A stretch of DNA of 64,000 bases from Pseudaeromonas sharmana (GCF_042649925.1 NZ_JBHSAF010000007.1:186001-250000), one strand, 5' to 3'. Positions 1-9,260 are shown, numbered from the stretch's first letter. Program-made: numbers and translations. The notes: a model not told the origin generated them from the sequence alone.

Positions 1-1238
1 CCACAGGTGACCCGCGCCGTACCGGAGACCACGATCCAGTGCTCGGCCCTGTGATGGTGCATCTGCAGCGACAGCTTCTCGCCAGGCTTGACGCTGATGT
101 GCTTGACCTGGAAGCGATGCCCCTTGTCGATGGCATCGTATTTACCCCATGGCCGGAATACCTCACGGTGCACATGGTGTTCCGCGCGCCCCTGCTGCTT
201 GAGCTGGTCGACGATCTTCTTCACCTCCTGCACCTGATCGCGACGCGCCACCAGCGTGGCATCCTTGGTCTGCACCACCACCAGATCCTCGACCCCGACC
301 AGGCTCACCAGCGCGCTCTCGGCGTAGACATAGTTGTTGCGGCTGGCGTGGTACAACACATCGCCCTGCTGCACATTGCCATCGTCCGCCTTCGGGCTGA
401 TCTCCCACAGCGACGACCAGGAGCCGACATCGCTCCAGCCGGCATCCAGCGGCACCACCACCGCATCCCGGGTCTTCTCCATCACCGCGTAGTCGATGGA
501 GTCATCCGGACAGGCGAGGAAGGCCTCCTTGTCGACGCGGATAAAGTCCATGTCACTGCTCGGGTTGCCCAGCGCCTGTGCGCAGGCAGCATGAATATCC
601 GGGCGGAAACACTGCAGCTCCTGCAGGTAGCGGCTGGCGCGGAACAGGAACATGCCGCTGTTCCAGTAGTATTCGCCGCACTCCAGATAGTGGCGCGCCG
701 TCTCCAGGTTTGGCTTTTCAACAAACTGGGCCACCGCATAGCCGCTGTCGGCCTGTGGCGCGCCGCGGCGGATATAGCCATAGCCGGTCTCGGGCGCCGT
801 GGCGACGATGCCAAACGTCACCAGTTTACCGGCCTCGGCATGAGGGCGGGCCGCCTCGACCGCGGCGACAAACGCCTGTGGTGAGCGGATGACATGGTCG
901 GCCGCCAGCACCAGCAGCAGAGCATCGTCGCCTTTGGCCAGGGCCGTCATCGCCGCCAGGGCGATGGCCGGTGCCGTGTTACGCCCGACCGGCTCGAGGA
1001 TGATGTTGCCCGCCAGCTGATCGATGGCACGCAGCTGTTCGGCCACCAGAAAGCGGTGCTCCTCGTTGCAGATCACCAACGGTGCACTGCAGCTGAGGCC
1101 ATCCAGGCGACGCACCGTCTCCTGCAACATGGTGTAGTCACCCTCCAGGCGCAGGAACTGCTTGGGATACAGCACCCGCGACAGCGGCCATAACCGGGAG
1201 CCATTACCCCCGGCCATGATGACGGGAAAAATGTTCAT
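1..1238 (-). CDS. manC: Mannose-1-phosphate guanylyltransferase / mannose-6-phosphate isomerase, C-terminus cut by the window edge
   Basis: The reading frame runs off the window and is open from an ATG at 1238 with AGGAGA seven bases upstream. The N-terminus carries the nucleotidyltransferase signature MAGGNGSRLWPLSR followed by YPKQF, and further on VEKP and WNSGMF, all typical of AlgA/ManC/CpsB. The visible end (HHHRAEHW) belongs to the cupin phosphomannose isomerase domain, which is truncated here. The enzyme makes GDP-mannose from mannose-1-phosphate in the cytosol. As the last gene of the exopolysaccharide locus it probably supplies donor sugar for the GT4 mannosyltransferase-like enzyme encoded at 8118-9260. 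Confidence 0.95.
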   Translation of the reverse strand, partial: MNIFPVIMAGGNGSRLWPLSRVLYPKQFLRLEGDYTMLQETVRRLDGLSCSAPLVICNEEHRFLVAEQLRAIDQLAGNIILEPVGRNTAPAIALAAMTALAKGDDALLLVLAADHVIRSPQAFVAAVEAARPHAEAGKLVTFGIVATAPETGYGYIRRGAPQADSGYAVAQFVEKPNLETARHYLECGEYYWNSGMFLFRASRYLQELQCFRPDIHAACAQALGNPSSDMDFIRVDKEAFLACPDDSIDYAVMEKTRDAVVVPLDAGWSDVGSWSSLWEISPKADDGNVQQGDVLYHASRNNYVYAESALVSLVGVEDLVVVQTKDATLVARRDQVQEVKKIVDQLKQQGRAEHHVHREVFRPWGKYDAIDKGHRFQVKHISVKPGEKLSLQMHHHRAEHWIVVSGTARVTC

Positions 1239-1327
1239 TCTGTCTCTCCTGCTCACTTCGTTCGACATCGATCATCGCAGCGCACAGCCACGGTTCGTTC
1301 GGTCATTCATCCCAGTACAGCCTGGCA

Positions 1328-1639
1328 TCAACCTCCTGCCAGCATCACTTTTTGTCTTCGTTGTTCGGTAAAGCGCTGGTAGCGACGCTGCAACCGCTGC
1401 TTGGTCCAGCGGCAGAGCGGTAACTCGATCCAGATAGAAAACAGACCGGAAAATAAAATGGAAATCACAAACACCGATACATCCACCAAATACCCTGACA
1501 GCTCGAACCTGGTTGCCAAAATATTTGAATAATAGAGAACGAAACCATGAAATAGATACACGCTAAAGCTCACTTTCCCTACCCAGCGCAGCATTTTATT
1601 TCCAAACGCCACATCGAAGCATTTAACTCCGGATAAAAA
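1328..1639 (-). pseudogene. Remnant of an acyltransferase family 3 (OafA/GumF-type) gene
   Basis: The open frame begins just after a TGA at 1640-1642 and encodes about 103 residues, with a possible GTG start at 1612. The segment RWVGKVSFSVYLFHGF is the hallmark C-terminal motif of acyltransferase 3 proteins (G-K-x-S-Y-x-x-Y-L-x-H). A hydrophobic helix and a basic tail follow. Full-length members have about 350 residues and ten membrane helices, and none of that N-terminal part is present upstream. It is most likely the decayed end of a gene that O-acetylated the exopolysaccharide, since Gum loci carry such enzymes (GumF and GumG). A short functional protein is unlikely. Confidence 0.75.
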
Positions 1640-1665
1640 TCAGTGGCGTGATAAATAAAAATAAT

Positions 1666-3105
1666 TCATGCATTTCTCAATCTAATTAATTGGACCAAAG
1701 CCGCCACATCTTTTCGAAAACAGATAAAGTACATAACGGCATAACTCAACACGCCCAAGCCAGTCAAAAAACCAAGCCGCAGCAATGCAGAATAGTCATC
1801 AACGAGAGTCGTTTCTGTGTAAAAAACAATTACCCCCATGACTAAACTTAAAATCAATGGTTTAGAAACATTAATCAACGATCCAAGCAGCTCAATACCA
1901 AGATAGCGCTTCAGAATAAAAAATTGCACCGGGACCACTATGGCCATCAAACTTAACAAGCCCAATGCCAAAACAGTCAATCCATATGGCAGCAGAACAA
2001 AATATAACAACAATGAAATAGGCAACACAGCGATCTGGGAGTTAATAAAAACACCCAACCGATTATTGGCCCTGAAAAGCTCTCTTACCATGACACTGAA
2101 AGGAGTGAGGGCACACATGACAATAAATAACTGTAATAACGTCGTGGCACCAATCCATTTATCGCCAAAAAGACAAGGCACATAGAGAGGTGCTAACAAT
2201 ACTGCAAGCGTAACGAATGGAAACACGACTGACCCGATAGCCAGCAAAAACTGACTAGCCATCAAAGCCTGCCTTGATGGCTCTCCCTTCATTTTTGCGA
2301 TCGCCGGATACACCACGATCAATGGTGGATTAATAATAATGTCCTGAATGGCAAATTTAATTCTGCTGGCAAAAGAAAAATAGCCCAGCCCTGTGGGTCC
2401 AAGGTAAGTACCGATGAGGAAACGAGGAAATTGCTGGTCGGCGAACTCCAGACTTTCAGTGCTCATCGCCTTGAAACCCGGAGGCAACAGACGTCGCACC
2501 GCTCGTGCCGACCACGTCCACTTGGGCCGCCAGTCAATCACCAACCACGCAATCAGGCTCATCACCAGATACAACGCCAATTGTTGCCCCACCATAGCGT
2601 ATGCGCCCAGGCCCTGATAGGCCATAAAGACACCCACTACGGCACTGCACAATGAACCGATAAGACCACGGATTGCAAACAGGCGGAAATCCATATTGGC
2701 GTAAATCAGCTTGTTTGGTACCACACCGACACCAAACAACAGGAAGACCGGAGCAAACCACAACAACAGACCGGCCAGATCCGGCAAGGCCAGCCACTGA
2801 GCCAACGGCTCAGCCAGCACCAGACACAGTGCGCTCATCAATAACGCCACGCCGAGAATAAACCACAAGAGTGACGAGAGCGCTGTATCGCTCTTCTCCT
2901 GCAAGGCGATGATGCCATCACCCAGGCCATTCAGCATGATGCTGCCCAAGGCGAAAATGACAAAACACAGGCTGGCAAGCCCGTACTGTTCCGGGCCGAT
3001 CAGACGGGCCACGATCAGGAAGACCAGAAACGAGATCCCCTGATTGCCAAACTTGGTCACCCAGGACCAGAGTGCACCACTAAACAAAAGCCGGTTCATA
3101 TTCAT
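1666..3105 (-). CDS. Wzx-type polysaccharide flippase (MOP superfamily)
   Basis: This 479-residue protein has about 12 to 14 hydrophobic helices. Its N-terminus (LWSWVTKFGNQGISFLVFL, then GPEQYGLASL) is typical of the WzxC/GumJ-like polysaccharide transporters. It should flip the undecaprenyl-diphosphate-linked repeat unit across the inner membrane for polymerisation. The start is an ATG with AGGAAG seven bases upstream. It lies 27 bp after the GT2 gene and reads as part of the same minus-strand operon. It is the only flippase in the locus. The 3' half is visibly more AT-rich than the 5' half, as is the acyltransferase remnant beyond it. Confidence 0.88.
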   Translation of the reverse strand: MNMNRLLFSGALWSWVTKFGNQGISFLVFLIVARLIGPEQYGLASLCFVIFALGSIMLNGLGDGIIALQEKSDTALSSLLWFILGVALLMSALCLVLAEPLAQWLALPDLAGLLLWFAPVFLLFGVGVVPNKLIYANMDFRLFAIRGLIGSLCSAVVGVFMAYQGLGAYAMVGQQLALYLVMSLIAWLVIDWRPKWTWSARAVRRLLPPGFKAMSTESLEFADQQFPRFLIGTYLGPTGLGYFSFASRIKFAIQDIIINPPLIVVYPAIAKMKGEPSRQALMASQFLLAIGSVVFPFVTLAVLLAPLYVPCLFGDKWIGATTLLQLFIVMCALTPFSVMVRELFRANNRLGVFINSQIAVLPISLLLYFVLLPYGLTVLALGLLSLMAIVVPVQFFILKRYLGIELLGSLINVSKPLILSLVMGVIVFYTETTLVDDYSALLRLGFLTGLGVLSYAVMYFICFRKDVAALVQLIRLRNA

Positions 3106-3132
3106 CTGCCACTTCCTGTAACCTGAGGCGGA

Positions 3133-4104
3133 CTAGCGGCCGCGTGCCTGTTGTTTCATCAATTTACGCGCCAACGATGCGGAGAGACGCCGCGCATGAA
3201 TCAATCCGTTGGCACGATAGCGCCAAAACGCCGAGAACAGCTGCGCCGCATTTTTCTCGCGAACCAGCTTGAAGAGCTGATTACTTTCTTCGGCCAGTTG
3301 TAACGACTGCAGGTGTCGCTGCAACGCCGAACGATCGGCAGCCGACAGCTGGCCTGAGGTATGCAGAATCGACTGCTCGACGGCCATCAACTTGCGATGC
3401 GCCTCCAGATTGAATTTTCCGGACAGCGAGCTGTTGTAAATGAAGTAGTCATACAGCGATTCATTCAGGTAGCCAATCCGGGCCCCGGCGATCAGACATT
3501 CGACGATGAGGATGAAATCCTCGCTGTTTCTCAACTCCTCGCGGTACTGCAGTGCGTGCCGCGCCAGGAAATCACGTCGCATGATCGGCTTGAGAAAACC
3601 GAGCAAGGCGGCACTTTCGTAGGGCATGTTCAACGCGGCATACCCCGCCAGTGTCCAGGGCTCCGCCAGCTCGGGAGCCAGTTCCGCAGGCACCAGGTAA
3701 CCCTCAATCTGCTGTGGTGTCTCGGCCCGGCGCATTGCCAGATTATCAAAGCAGATGTCCAGCCCCTGGGGCTCGGCCAGCGCCAGCATCTGCTTAAAGC
3801 GCGTCGGTTGAATACGGTCATCACCATCGACCACGGCAACCCAGTCGCCGCTGGCATGAGACAAGCCAAGATTACGGGCTGCGGAAGGCCCACTATTGAC
3901 CGCAGTCTGCAACGGCACCAGATTAGGCCAGCGTTCACGCCACTGCTGCAGCAGCGACCAGGTTGCGTCTGTCGAACAATCATCGACGACCAGAATTTCG
4001 AGCTGCTCCGGTGTCATCCCCTGCTGCCCCTGCAGGCTGTCGATGCAGGCCTCCAGTGTGGCTGCGGCATTCCACGCCGCTATGATCACGGAAACTTTTA
4101 CCAT
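3133..4104 (-). CDS. Family 2 glycosyltransferase
   Basis: The 323-residue protein begins MVKVSVIIAAWNAAATLEAC and has the GT-A fold signature VVDDCSTDATW, followed by NSGPSAARNLGL and the DxD-like VAVVDGDDRI near residue 95. These are the nucleotide-sugar binding elements of GT2 enzymes. It has no membrane helices and should act on the cytosolic side of the inner membrane. The ATG at 4104 is preferred over a GTG at 4110 because GGGAG sits five bases before the ATG. It probably adds a late or side-chain sugar to the repeat unit. The donor sugar cannot be read from the sequence. Confidence 0.85.
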   Translation of the reverse strand: MVKVSVIIAAWNAAATLEACIDSLQGQQGMTPEQLEILVVDDCSTDATWSLLQQWRERWPNLVPLQTAVNSGPSAARNLGLSHASGDWVAVVDGDDRIQPTRFKQMLALAEPQGLDICFDNLAMRRAETPQQIEGYLVPAELAPELAEPWTLAGYAALNMPYESAALLGFLKPIMRRDFLARHALQYREELRNSEDFILIVECLIAGARIGYLNESLYDYFIYNSSLSGKFNLEAHRKLMAVEQSILHTSGQLSAADRSALQRHLQSLQLAEESNQLFKLVREKNAAQLFSAFWRYRANGLIHARRLSASLARKLMKQQARGR

Positions 4105-4113
4105 GCTCACTCC

Positions 4114-6318
4114 CTAGACAGCGTTGAATACATCAGTAAATTGCTGACGCAAGATGGCTTTCTGCTGCCAGCATGATGAGGCACTCGCCTGCAGAAAATT
4201 CACCAGCTGCGCCGGTTCCAAGTCGGCCAGGCGCTCCCGGGACAGCACGTTACTCTTCAGAGCCAGGTCATCAAACAAGGCAATAATCTTCTTGTTGTGC
4301 TCGGTAATCGGAGCAGCCAGCATGGTGTTGCCCACGCTGCCGGCTAACAGCAATGAATGCAGACGGTTGGAGATCATCACATCCGATCGCGAATAGAGTT
4401 GTTGTGTCGCCGCTATCGTGTTGCTGCCATCATCCACCTGCACGCTGCGGCCATGTTGTTCGCGCAACCACGACGCCAGAAACTCGTTAACAGCCCGATC
4501 TTTCTTGACTTGATAGACACAGAAGATCGGCAGCGTGTCAGGAAAGAAGGCCAGACACTTTTCCACAAGCGTCTGGATATCCTGCCGCTGCTGAGGATAT
4601 TGATCGTCACGAAACGAGAAGGTAATGGCGCGGTAGCGAGGGCTGCTCTCTCTTGCCTCAAAGGCATTGAAGGCCAGATCGGGAGTCAGGCCATGGATTT
4701 TCACCGATAGCGACTCCATCGTCTGCCGACTATGGGTATCACGCACAAAGTGACGAAACATGGCGGCAGAGCGTGAGCGCAATTGCAGCTGCAGCTTGGG
4801 GCCGAGATCTTCATACGAGACCCCGAATTGGCAGATCCGCACACCACTGAGTGATAACAGATAATAGAGCGCCGTATGCAACCAGCTGCGCAGGTTCAGA
4901 CGGCCATCCAGCTCTCCGATCCAGCCACCCGGCGAGAGAAACAGGTAACTCCGTTCACCACCCAGTCGACGCCACAGTATCTTCAACAGGAAGGCTGCTC
5001 GACCATGTTGCCGATCAATCTGGAACTGACGGACAAACTCGTTGCCGAGCATGGACTCAAAACTGGCCGGCACCTTGGACATACCGAGCGTAACACTGGC
5101 ATGTTCATCCATCAGCCGAATCAATTCGCGGTTCAACAAGGCATCACCGAGATTGTCAAACTGGGTCTCGATAAAAAAGTACGCATGCGTCGCCGCCGGC
5201 CGCACAGGCGTTGACGGTAACTGGGTATCGGCATAGGCCTGCGGTGCCAGATAGCGGTCCGTGATCTGTTGCCAGTTCAAGACCGAGATACCGACGTTGT
5301 TACCAGCGGCAACCGCCTGCGTCAGTGCCTGCTTGATCGAGGCAGCATCGCCGGCGCGATAGCCGAATCGATGGGGATAGTCACCCGTCACCTGCAGCGG
5401 GCAAACAGCCGGAACGCCGAAGAAAGCATATTGCTGCAACTTCATCGAGGTATCGGCCAGCGACGGGGGAATCGCCTCAGGCCGGTACGGCGCCAAGCCG
5501 ATCTGCGCATGCTTGACGTAGCGGATCGTCTCCTGAAACGGCATTTCGTCATAGTGACGGACATTGGCCGGCCACTCCGGCGCCCGCGCCTGACCGCAAC
5601 CAATGATGTGGAAAGTCATCTCGGGGTGGGCTTGCGCCGCCAGCGTGACAAACTGCCGATCAAACAACATGGAACCCACCGACACCGCATGTATCCCGGC
5701 ATCATAAGGCGACGGATCACCCTGCTCGCGGATCGACTCGTCGATGCCATGCGGAACGAAGAATCGACGTGTGCCGGGAGCAAAGTCACGCACCATGTCC
5801 CGCGAGTTGACGACCACATAATCCAGTTGTGGCGAGATACGGTACAGGATGGTCTTGATGCACTCGGCCACATCGATGGCGTCCAGCTCGTCGGCCGCAA
5901 CATAGACCTTGCGCGCGGCCGGATTCAGACGTTGCGCCTTGTCATAAAACGCAGGGGCTATGCCACTTTCGAAGAAGATGACATCCGCCTCACGGATCCA
6001 GCGATTCAGCAATGCCGGACAGCAGGCGACGTACAGGCGATATAGCCAGGGCTCCAGCCAACGCAACCAGCGACGCCGGGTATTAACCGGGTGCAACGGC
6101 GGCTTCCACAGGAAACAATCCACGCCGTTCACTGTCTCCAGCCGGTTCGCCTTGTCGGCGATCACGTGACGGCCATCTGGCCGGTGGCGCGACAACCAGG
6201 AGTAGCGCATGGAAAAAAAGCGTACCGGGCCGGTCTGCGCCAGCTTGTCGGCGATGAAATGCAACGACACCTTGCGCGGGGTGCGGTAATCATGGGCAGT
6301 CAAAAACAGTACATTCAT
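4114..6318 (-). CDS. Fusion of a GumK-like glucuronosyltransferase (GT70) with a polysaccharide pyruvyltransferase
   Basis: The 734-residue protein has two enzyme halves. Residues 1-365 match Xanthomonas GumK closely as I remember it: LTAHDYRTPRKVSLHFI, NGVDCFLWK, NTRRRWLR, FFESGIA, HAVSVGSMLFD and MKLQQYAFFGVPAVCP. Asp143 in AADELDAI lines up with the catalytic Asp of GumK. After a proline-rich linker (366-378), residues 379-734 form a PF04230 pyruvyltransferase domain (FDNLGDALLNRE, then DVMISNRLHSLLLAG). The predicted jobs are transfer of glucuronate to a lipid-linked mannose and ketal pyruvylation of the repeat unit. The start at 6318 has AAGGAAGGG upstream. A longer open frame to 6777 overlaps the GT26 gene and is spurious. 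Confidence 0.88.
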   Translation of the reverse strand: MNVLFLTAHDYRTPRKVSLHFIADKLAQTGPVRFFSMRYSWLSRHRPDGRHVIADKANRLETVNGVDCFLWKPPLHPVNTRRRWLRWLEPWLYRLYVACCPALLNRWIREADVIFFESGIAPAFYDKAQRLNPAARKVYVAADELDAIDVAECIKTILYRISPQLDYVVVNSRDMVRDFAPGTRRFFVPHGIDESIREQGDPSPYDAGIHAVSVGSMLFDRQFVTLAAQAHPEMTFHIIGCGQARAPEWPANVRHYDEMPFQETIRYVKHAQIGLAPYRPEAIPPSLADTSMKLQQYAFFGVPAVCPLQVTGDYPHRFGYRAGDAASIKQALTQAVAAGNNVGISVLNWQQITDRYLAPQAYADTQLPSTPVRPAATHAYFFIETQFDNLGDALLNRELIRLMDEHASVTLGMSKVPASFESMLGNEFVRQFQIDRQHGRAAFLLKILWRRLGGERSYLFLSPGGWIGELDGRLNLRSWLHTALYYLLSLSGVRICQFGVSYEDLGPKLQLQLRSRSAAMFRHFVRDTHSRQTMESLSVKIHGLTPDLAFNAFEARESSPRYRAITFSFRDDQYPQQRQDIQTLVEKCLAFFPDTLPIFCVYQVKKDRAVNEFLASWLREQHGRSVQVDDGSNTIAATQQLYSRSDVMISNRLHSLLLAGSVGNTMLAAPITEHNKKIIALFDDLALKSNVLSRERLADLEPAQLVNFLQASASSCWQQKAILRQQFTDVFNAV

Positions 6319-6355
6319 GCGGACATCCCTTCCTTGTTCATCCAGCCGCCAGCCG

Positions 6356-7099
6356 CTACTCGGCGCGATAGCCGGCGCTGAAACGCCAGCGCAGACACAA
6401 CACGAAAAACCAGGCCATCTCGACGGTATAGCGCCGCAGCAGCCGCTTCGGTTCGCCGCATAGCCGGTAGCACCACTCCATATGCAATCGTTGCACCCAA
6501 GCCGGTGCCCGCTTGACGTTACCGGACATGAAATCCAGCAGTGCCCCCACACCGACCAGCAGCCGTGCCTGCAACTGGGACGCATGCTGCAGAATCCACC
6601 GCTCCTGTGCCGGATTGCCCAGCGCCACCAGGATGGCATCCGGGCGCAGGGCATTGATGCGCGCCAGCAACGCCGGCAGATCCTGCATGGCTCCGAAACC
6701 ATCGGCATGACCGACAATCTCGATCCCCAGCTCGCCAAAGCGCCGTGCGGCCGCTTCGGCAACGCCGGGCCGGCCACCCAGCAAGAAGGTACGCCGGCAG
6801 TGCTGGCTATGCTGCAACAGGTAGGGAGTAAAATCGGTACCGTTCAGGTTGGCGGTAAAGCGGCTACCGGTCAGCGCCACGGCGACCGCATCCAGCGCTA
6901 TGCCATCATTGGCAATCACAATGCCTGGGCCCTGATAGTGTGCTGCCTCGCGGTAACAGTGCTGCAGCAGGTTGCTGTTGGCGTAGAACAGGCAGACCTG
7001 ACCGTGTGTCAGCTGTTGATCCAGATGGGCGACCAGTTGTTCCTTCTCGCCATCGAAGATGTCAAAACCCAGAATCCGCTTGTAATGGAGGTGTGTCAT
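6356..7099 (-). CDS. WecG/TagA/CpsF family glycosyltransferase (GT26, GumM-like)
   Basis: This 247-residue protein has the family landmarks: FYANSNLL, VIANDGIALDAVA, LNGTDFTPYLL, FLLGGRPGVAEAAA and ILVALGNPAQERWI. GT26 enzymes add the second sugar to undecaprenyl-diphosphate-linked glycans on the cytosolic face of the membrane. In the Gum pathway GumM adds the second backbone glucose. The start is well supported by GAAGGAG eight bases upstream. Its position between the GH5 gene and the GumK-like fusion agrees with a role early in repeat-unit assembly. The length is normal for the family. Confidence 0.92.
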   Translation of the reverse strand: MTHLHYKRILGFDIFDGEKEQLVAHLDQQLTHGQVCLFYANSNLLQHCYREAAHYQGPGIVIANDGIALDAVAVALTGSRFTANLNGTDFTPYLLQHSQHCRRTFLLGGRPGVAEAAARRFGELGIEIVGHADGFGAMQDLPALLARINALRPDAILVALGNPAQERWILQHASQLQARLLVGVGALLDFMSGNVKRAPAWVQRLHMEWCYRLCGEPKRLLRRYTVEMAWFFVLCLRWRFSAGYRAE

Positions 7100-7116
7100 C
7101 CTGACGCTCCTTCTGT

Positions 7117-8121
7117 TTAGTTCTTCAGGTAGGGGATCAGCACCGTCATCTGGGGTTTATCAACCCCGTTGAGCGGCTGGATCGAAAAGGGATAACTACC
7201 CCACCAACTGCCTGCGGCCCAGTAACTCCAGCCGCGCCAGGCCGAGCCGCTCATGCTGGCCAGCATGCTGTCCAGCACCGCCAGACAGGCATCGCTACTG
7301 CCGACGCCGAACTCGCCGAGCAACAGTTGCTGGCTATTACTCTGCGCCCACGCCGTCACCTTGCCGAGTATCGACTGCATCTTGCTGCTGCTGATGCAGT
7401 CGGTCTTGGTACCGGAGTAATTGCTGTCGGCATACTGATGCACTTCAAACACCATGCGCGCCAGCGGATCGCGAAACGCGGTAAACAGCTCGGCGTTGGC
7501 CGGGTCGCTGCTTGAAGCCGAGAACCAGCTGTGGGCGCCGGACCAGTTACCACCGGGGACCACGATCAACCCGCTGGCACCGGCCGCCCTGAGTTTTGCG
7601 ACTACCGACTTGGCGATATCCGCCCACGCCTGACGCGTCACCGCAGCCGGCTCATTCATCAGTCCATAGGCCCAGTAATTTTCGTCTCCCGCCAAGGCCT
7701 CATGCAGACGGCGCCAAAAATCAAACAGCAAGGCATCCGGGCTCTCATAACTGGACAGCGGCTGTTTCTGAAACTTGGCATAGTTGTGCACATCCACCAG
7801 CAAGCAGAGGTCATATTGACGAGCGTATTGCACCAGTTTTTTTAGCTGCGTCAGATTGGCGCTGTCGAGTTCGCCATAGGCTTGAGGCTGGTAGCGTTCC
7901 CAGAGAATCGGCAAGCGGATCAGGTTCATTCCTCGCAAACGGAAATAATCCAGCGTTGCCGTCCCCGGGTAGGTGTAATCGGTAAACATTTTTCCCGGCA
8001 ACTTGCCGGCGTTAAACTCGGCGCCGGCCAGATTCACCCCCTGAATGCGCGCGGCGGTGAGACAGTCCGCCTGCGCCAGCAGACTGCATAGCCACAGTCC
8101 GACCCCCAGCCAGCGCATCAT
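7117..8121 (-). CDS. Secreted glycoside hydrolase family 5 endoglucanase-like protein
   Basis: The 334-residue product starts with a signal peptide (MMRWLGVGLWLCSLLAQA) and continues with GH5 motifs: GVNLAG, GMNLIRLPILWER, LLVDVHNY, then LMNEP with the acid/base Glu near residue 157, and LLLGEFG carrying the nucleophile. The start codons ATGATG overlap the stop of the upstream GT4 gene, and AGGAG lies seven bases before. GH5 enzymes mostly cut beta-1,4-glucans. In a polysaccharide operon the likely role is trimming, releasing or clearing the polymer in the periplasm or outside, which fits a cellulose-like backbone. The substrate is inferred. Confidence 0.9.
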   Translation of the reverse strand: MMRWLGVGLWLCSLLAQADCLTAARIQGVNLAGAEFNAGKLPGKMFTDYTYPGTATLDYFRLRGMNLIRLPILWERYQPQAYGELDSANLTQLKKLVQYARQYDLCLLVDVHNYAKFQKQPLSSYESPDALLFDFWRRLHEALAGDENYWAYGLMNEPAAVTRQAWADIAKSVVAKLRAAGASGLIVVPGGNWSGAHSWFSASSSDPANAELFTAFRDPLARMVFEVHQYADSNYSGTKTDCISSSKMQSILGKVTAWAQSNSQQLLLGEFGVGSSDACLAVLDSMLASMSGSAWRGWSYWAAGSWWGSYPFSIQPLNGVDKPQMTVLIPYLKN

Positions 8122-9260
8122 GACAGTGCTCCTGCTGGCTGAGCGACTTGCAGTTCGGCATACGCGCTCATGTAGCGGCGAGCCACCTGCTGCCACGAGT
8201 AGTGCTGAATGGCCGCCGCTTGCGCCTGGGCCACTGCTGCGTAATCGGCACCGATCTGCTGATGCAGGGCCAGAATCTGTGCCACATCCTGTTGCGTATT
8301 TCCACTGAGCACCCGCCCTTGGCCCGTTTCTTCGATCAGACGGACAAACGGCGGTATCGCGCTCAACAGCGGCACCAGACCACCACTCATCGCCTCGATC
8401 GCCGCCAAACCAAAGCCCTCATGTCGCGACAGGCAGATAAAGTAGCTCGCCTGCTGCAACAACTCCTTGAGGGTCTGCTGTTCCGGGTTCGGGATAATCT
8501 GTACCTGATCGCCGATGCCGAGTTGCCTGGCCTGCTCCCGCAGTTGACGGGCATCGAGGTCGTATTCCCGTCCGGCGATGGTGAGGCGCCATTCCGCATC
8601 CTGCTGCCACAACTGCTGGAACAGCTGCAGCGTCTCCGGCAAGCCCTTGTTCTCGGCCCAACGACCAAAATAGATGATGCGCTTTTGTATCTGCTGTCTT
8701 GGTGGCAAACGGAACTTGTCGACATCGACCCCGTTTTCGATCACTTCAACACGGGGGGCCGCAGTCACTTGCCGAAATAGATGGCCATCATTGGCACTGG
8801 TGGCAAAGATACGGTGGTAAGCCAGTGAGGAGAGCCGGGTAATGGTGTTGAAGAACAGCTTCTTGCCGCCACTGGCAAACGGCGTATGGAAGAAGATGCC
8901 ATGGGAGCAGGCCACCAGTGGCTTGCGATGCCAGACACGGGTCCAGGCCAGAAAATCGAAGAAGAAATCGACCCCATGCACATGCACGATATCGGCATCG
9001 CGGATTGCCCCCAGAACCGACCAGCAGATCGGATAGCGGCTGGAGCCACGGTACGGCAAGCGGATGACCGGGATCCCCTCTCTCACCTCATAGGCCGACA
9101 ACGTCTCCCCCTGACCACGAAACAGCCGATCGAGGGTAATGATGGTCGGCTGCTGTTCGCCGCTGGCCAGCTGCTGGCGCGCTATGTTGTAAACCACATC
9201 CTCCAGCCCCCCGATCGACGGATGGTACTGGCGCACGACATGAAACACCTTGAGGCTCAT
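8118..9260 (-). CDS. Family 4 glycosyltransferase (GumH-like candidate)
   Basis: The 380-residue protein starts MSLKVFHVVRQYHPSIGGLE, the usual N-terminus of GT4 enzymes acting on GDP- or UDP-sugars. The C-terminal half has IIYFGRWAENKGLPETL and RHEGFGLAAIEAMSGGLVPL, which includes the retaining GT4 motif E-x-F-G-x-x-x-x-E. The start is fixed by an ATGA overlap with the upstream polymerase gene. The stop overlaps the GH5 start, so translation is probably coupled across three genes. By analogy with GumH, and with manC in the locus, GDP-mannose is the likely donor. That is an inference, not something the sequence proves. Confidence 0.87.
   Translation of the reverse strand: MSLKVFHVVRQYHPSIGGLEDVVYNIARQQLASGEQQPTIITLDRLFRGQGETLSAYEVREGIPVIRLPYRGSSRYPICWSVLGAIRDADIVHVHGVDFFFDFLAWTRVWHRKPLVACSHGIFFHTPFASGGKKLFFNTITRLSSLAYHRIFATSANDGHLFRQVTAAPRVEVIENGVDVDKFRLPPRQQIQKRIIYFGRWAENKGLPETLQLFQQLWQQDAEWRLTIAGREYDLDARQLREQARQLGIGDQVQIIPNPEQQTLKELLQQASYFICLSRHEGFGLAAIEAMSGGLVPLLSAIPPFVRLIEETGQGRVLSGNTQQDVAQILALHQQIGADYAAVAQAQAAAIQHYSWQQVARRYMSAYAELQVAQPAGALS

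Noticed and set aside
6319..6777. N-terminal extension of the GumK-like fusion to 6777
   Set aside because: It overlaps the GT26 gene in another frame and is Cys-, Trp- and Arg-rich nonsense. The GumK-like start at 6318 has its own ribosome-binding site.
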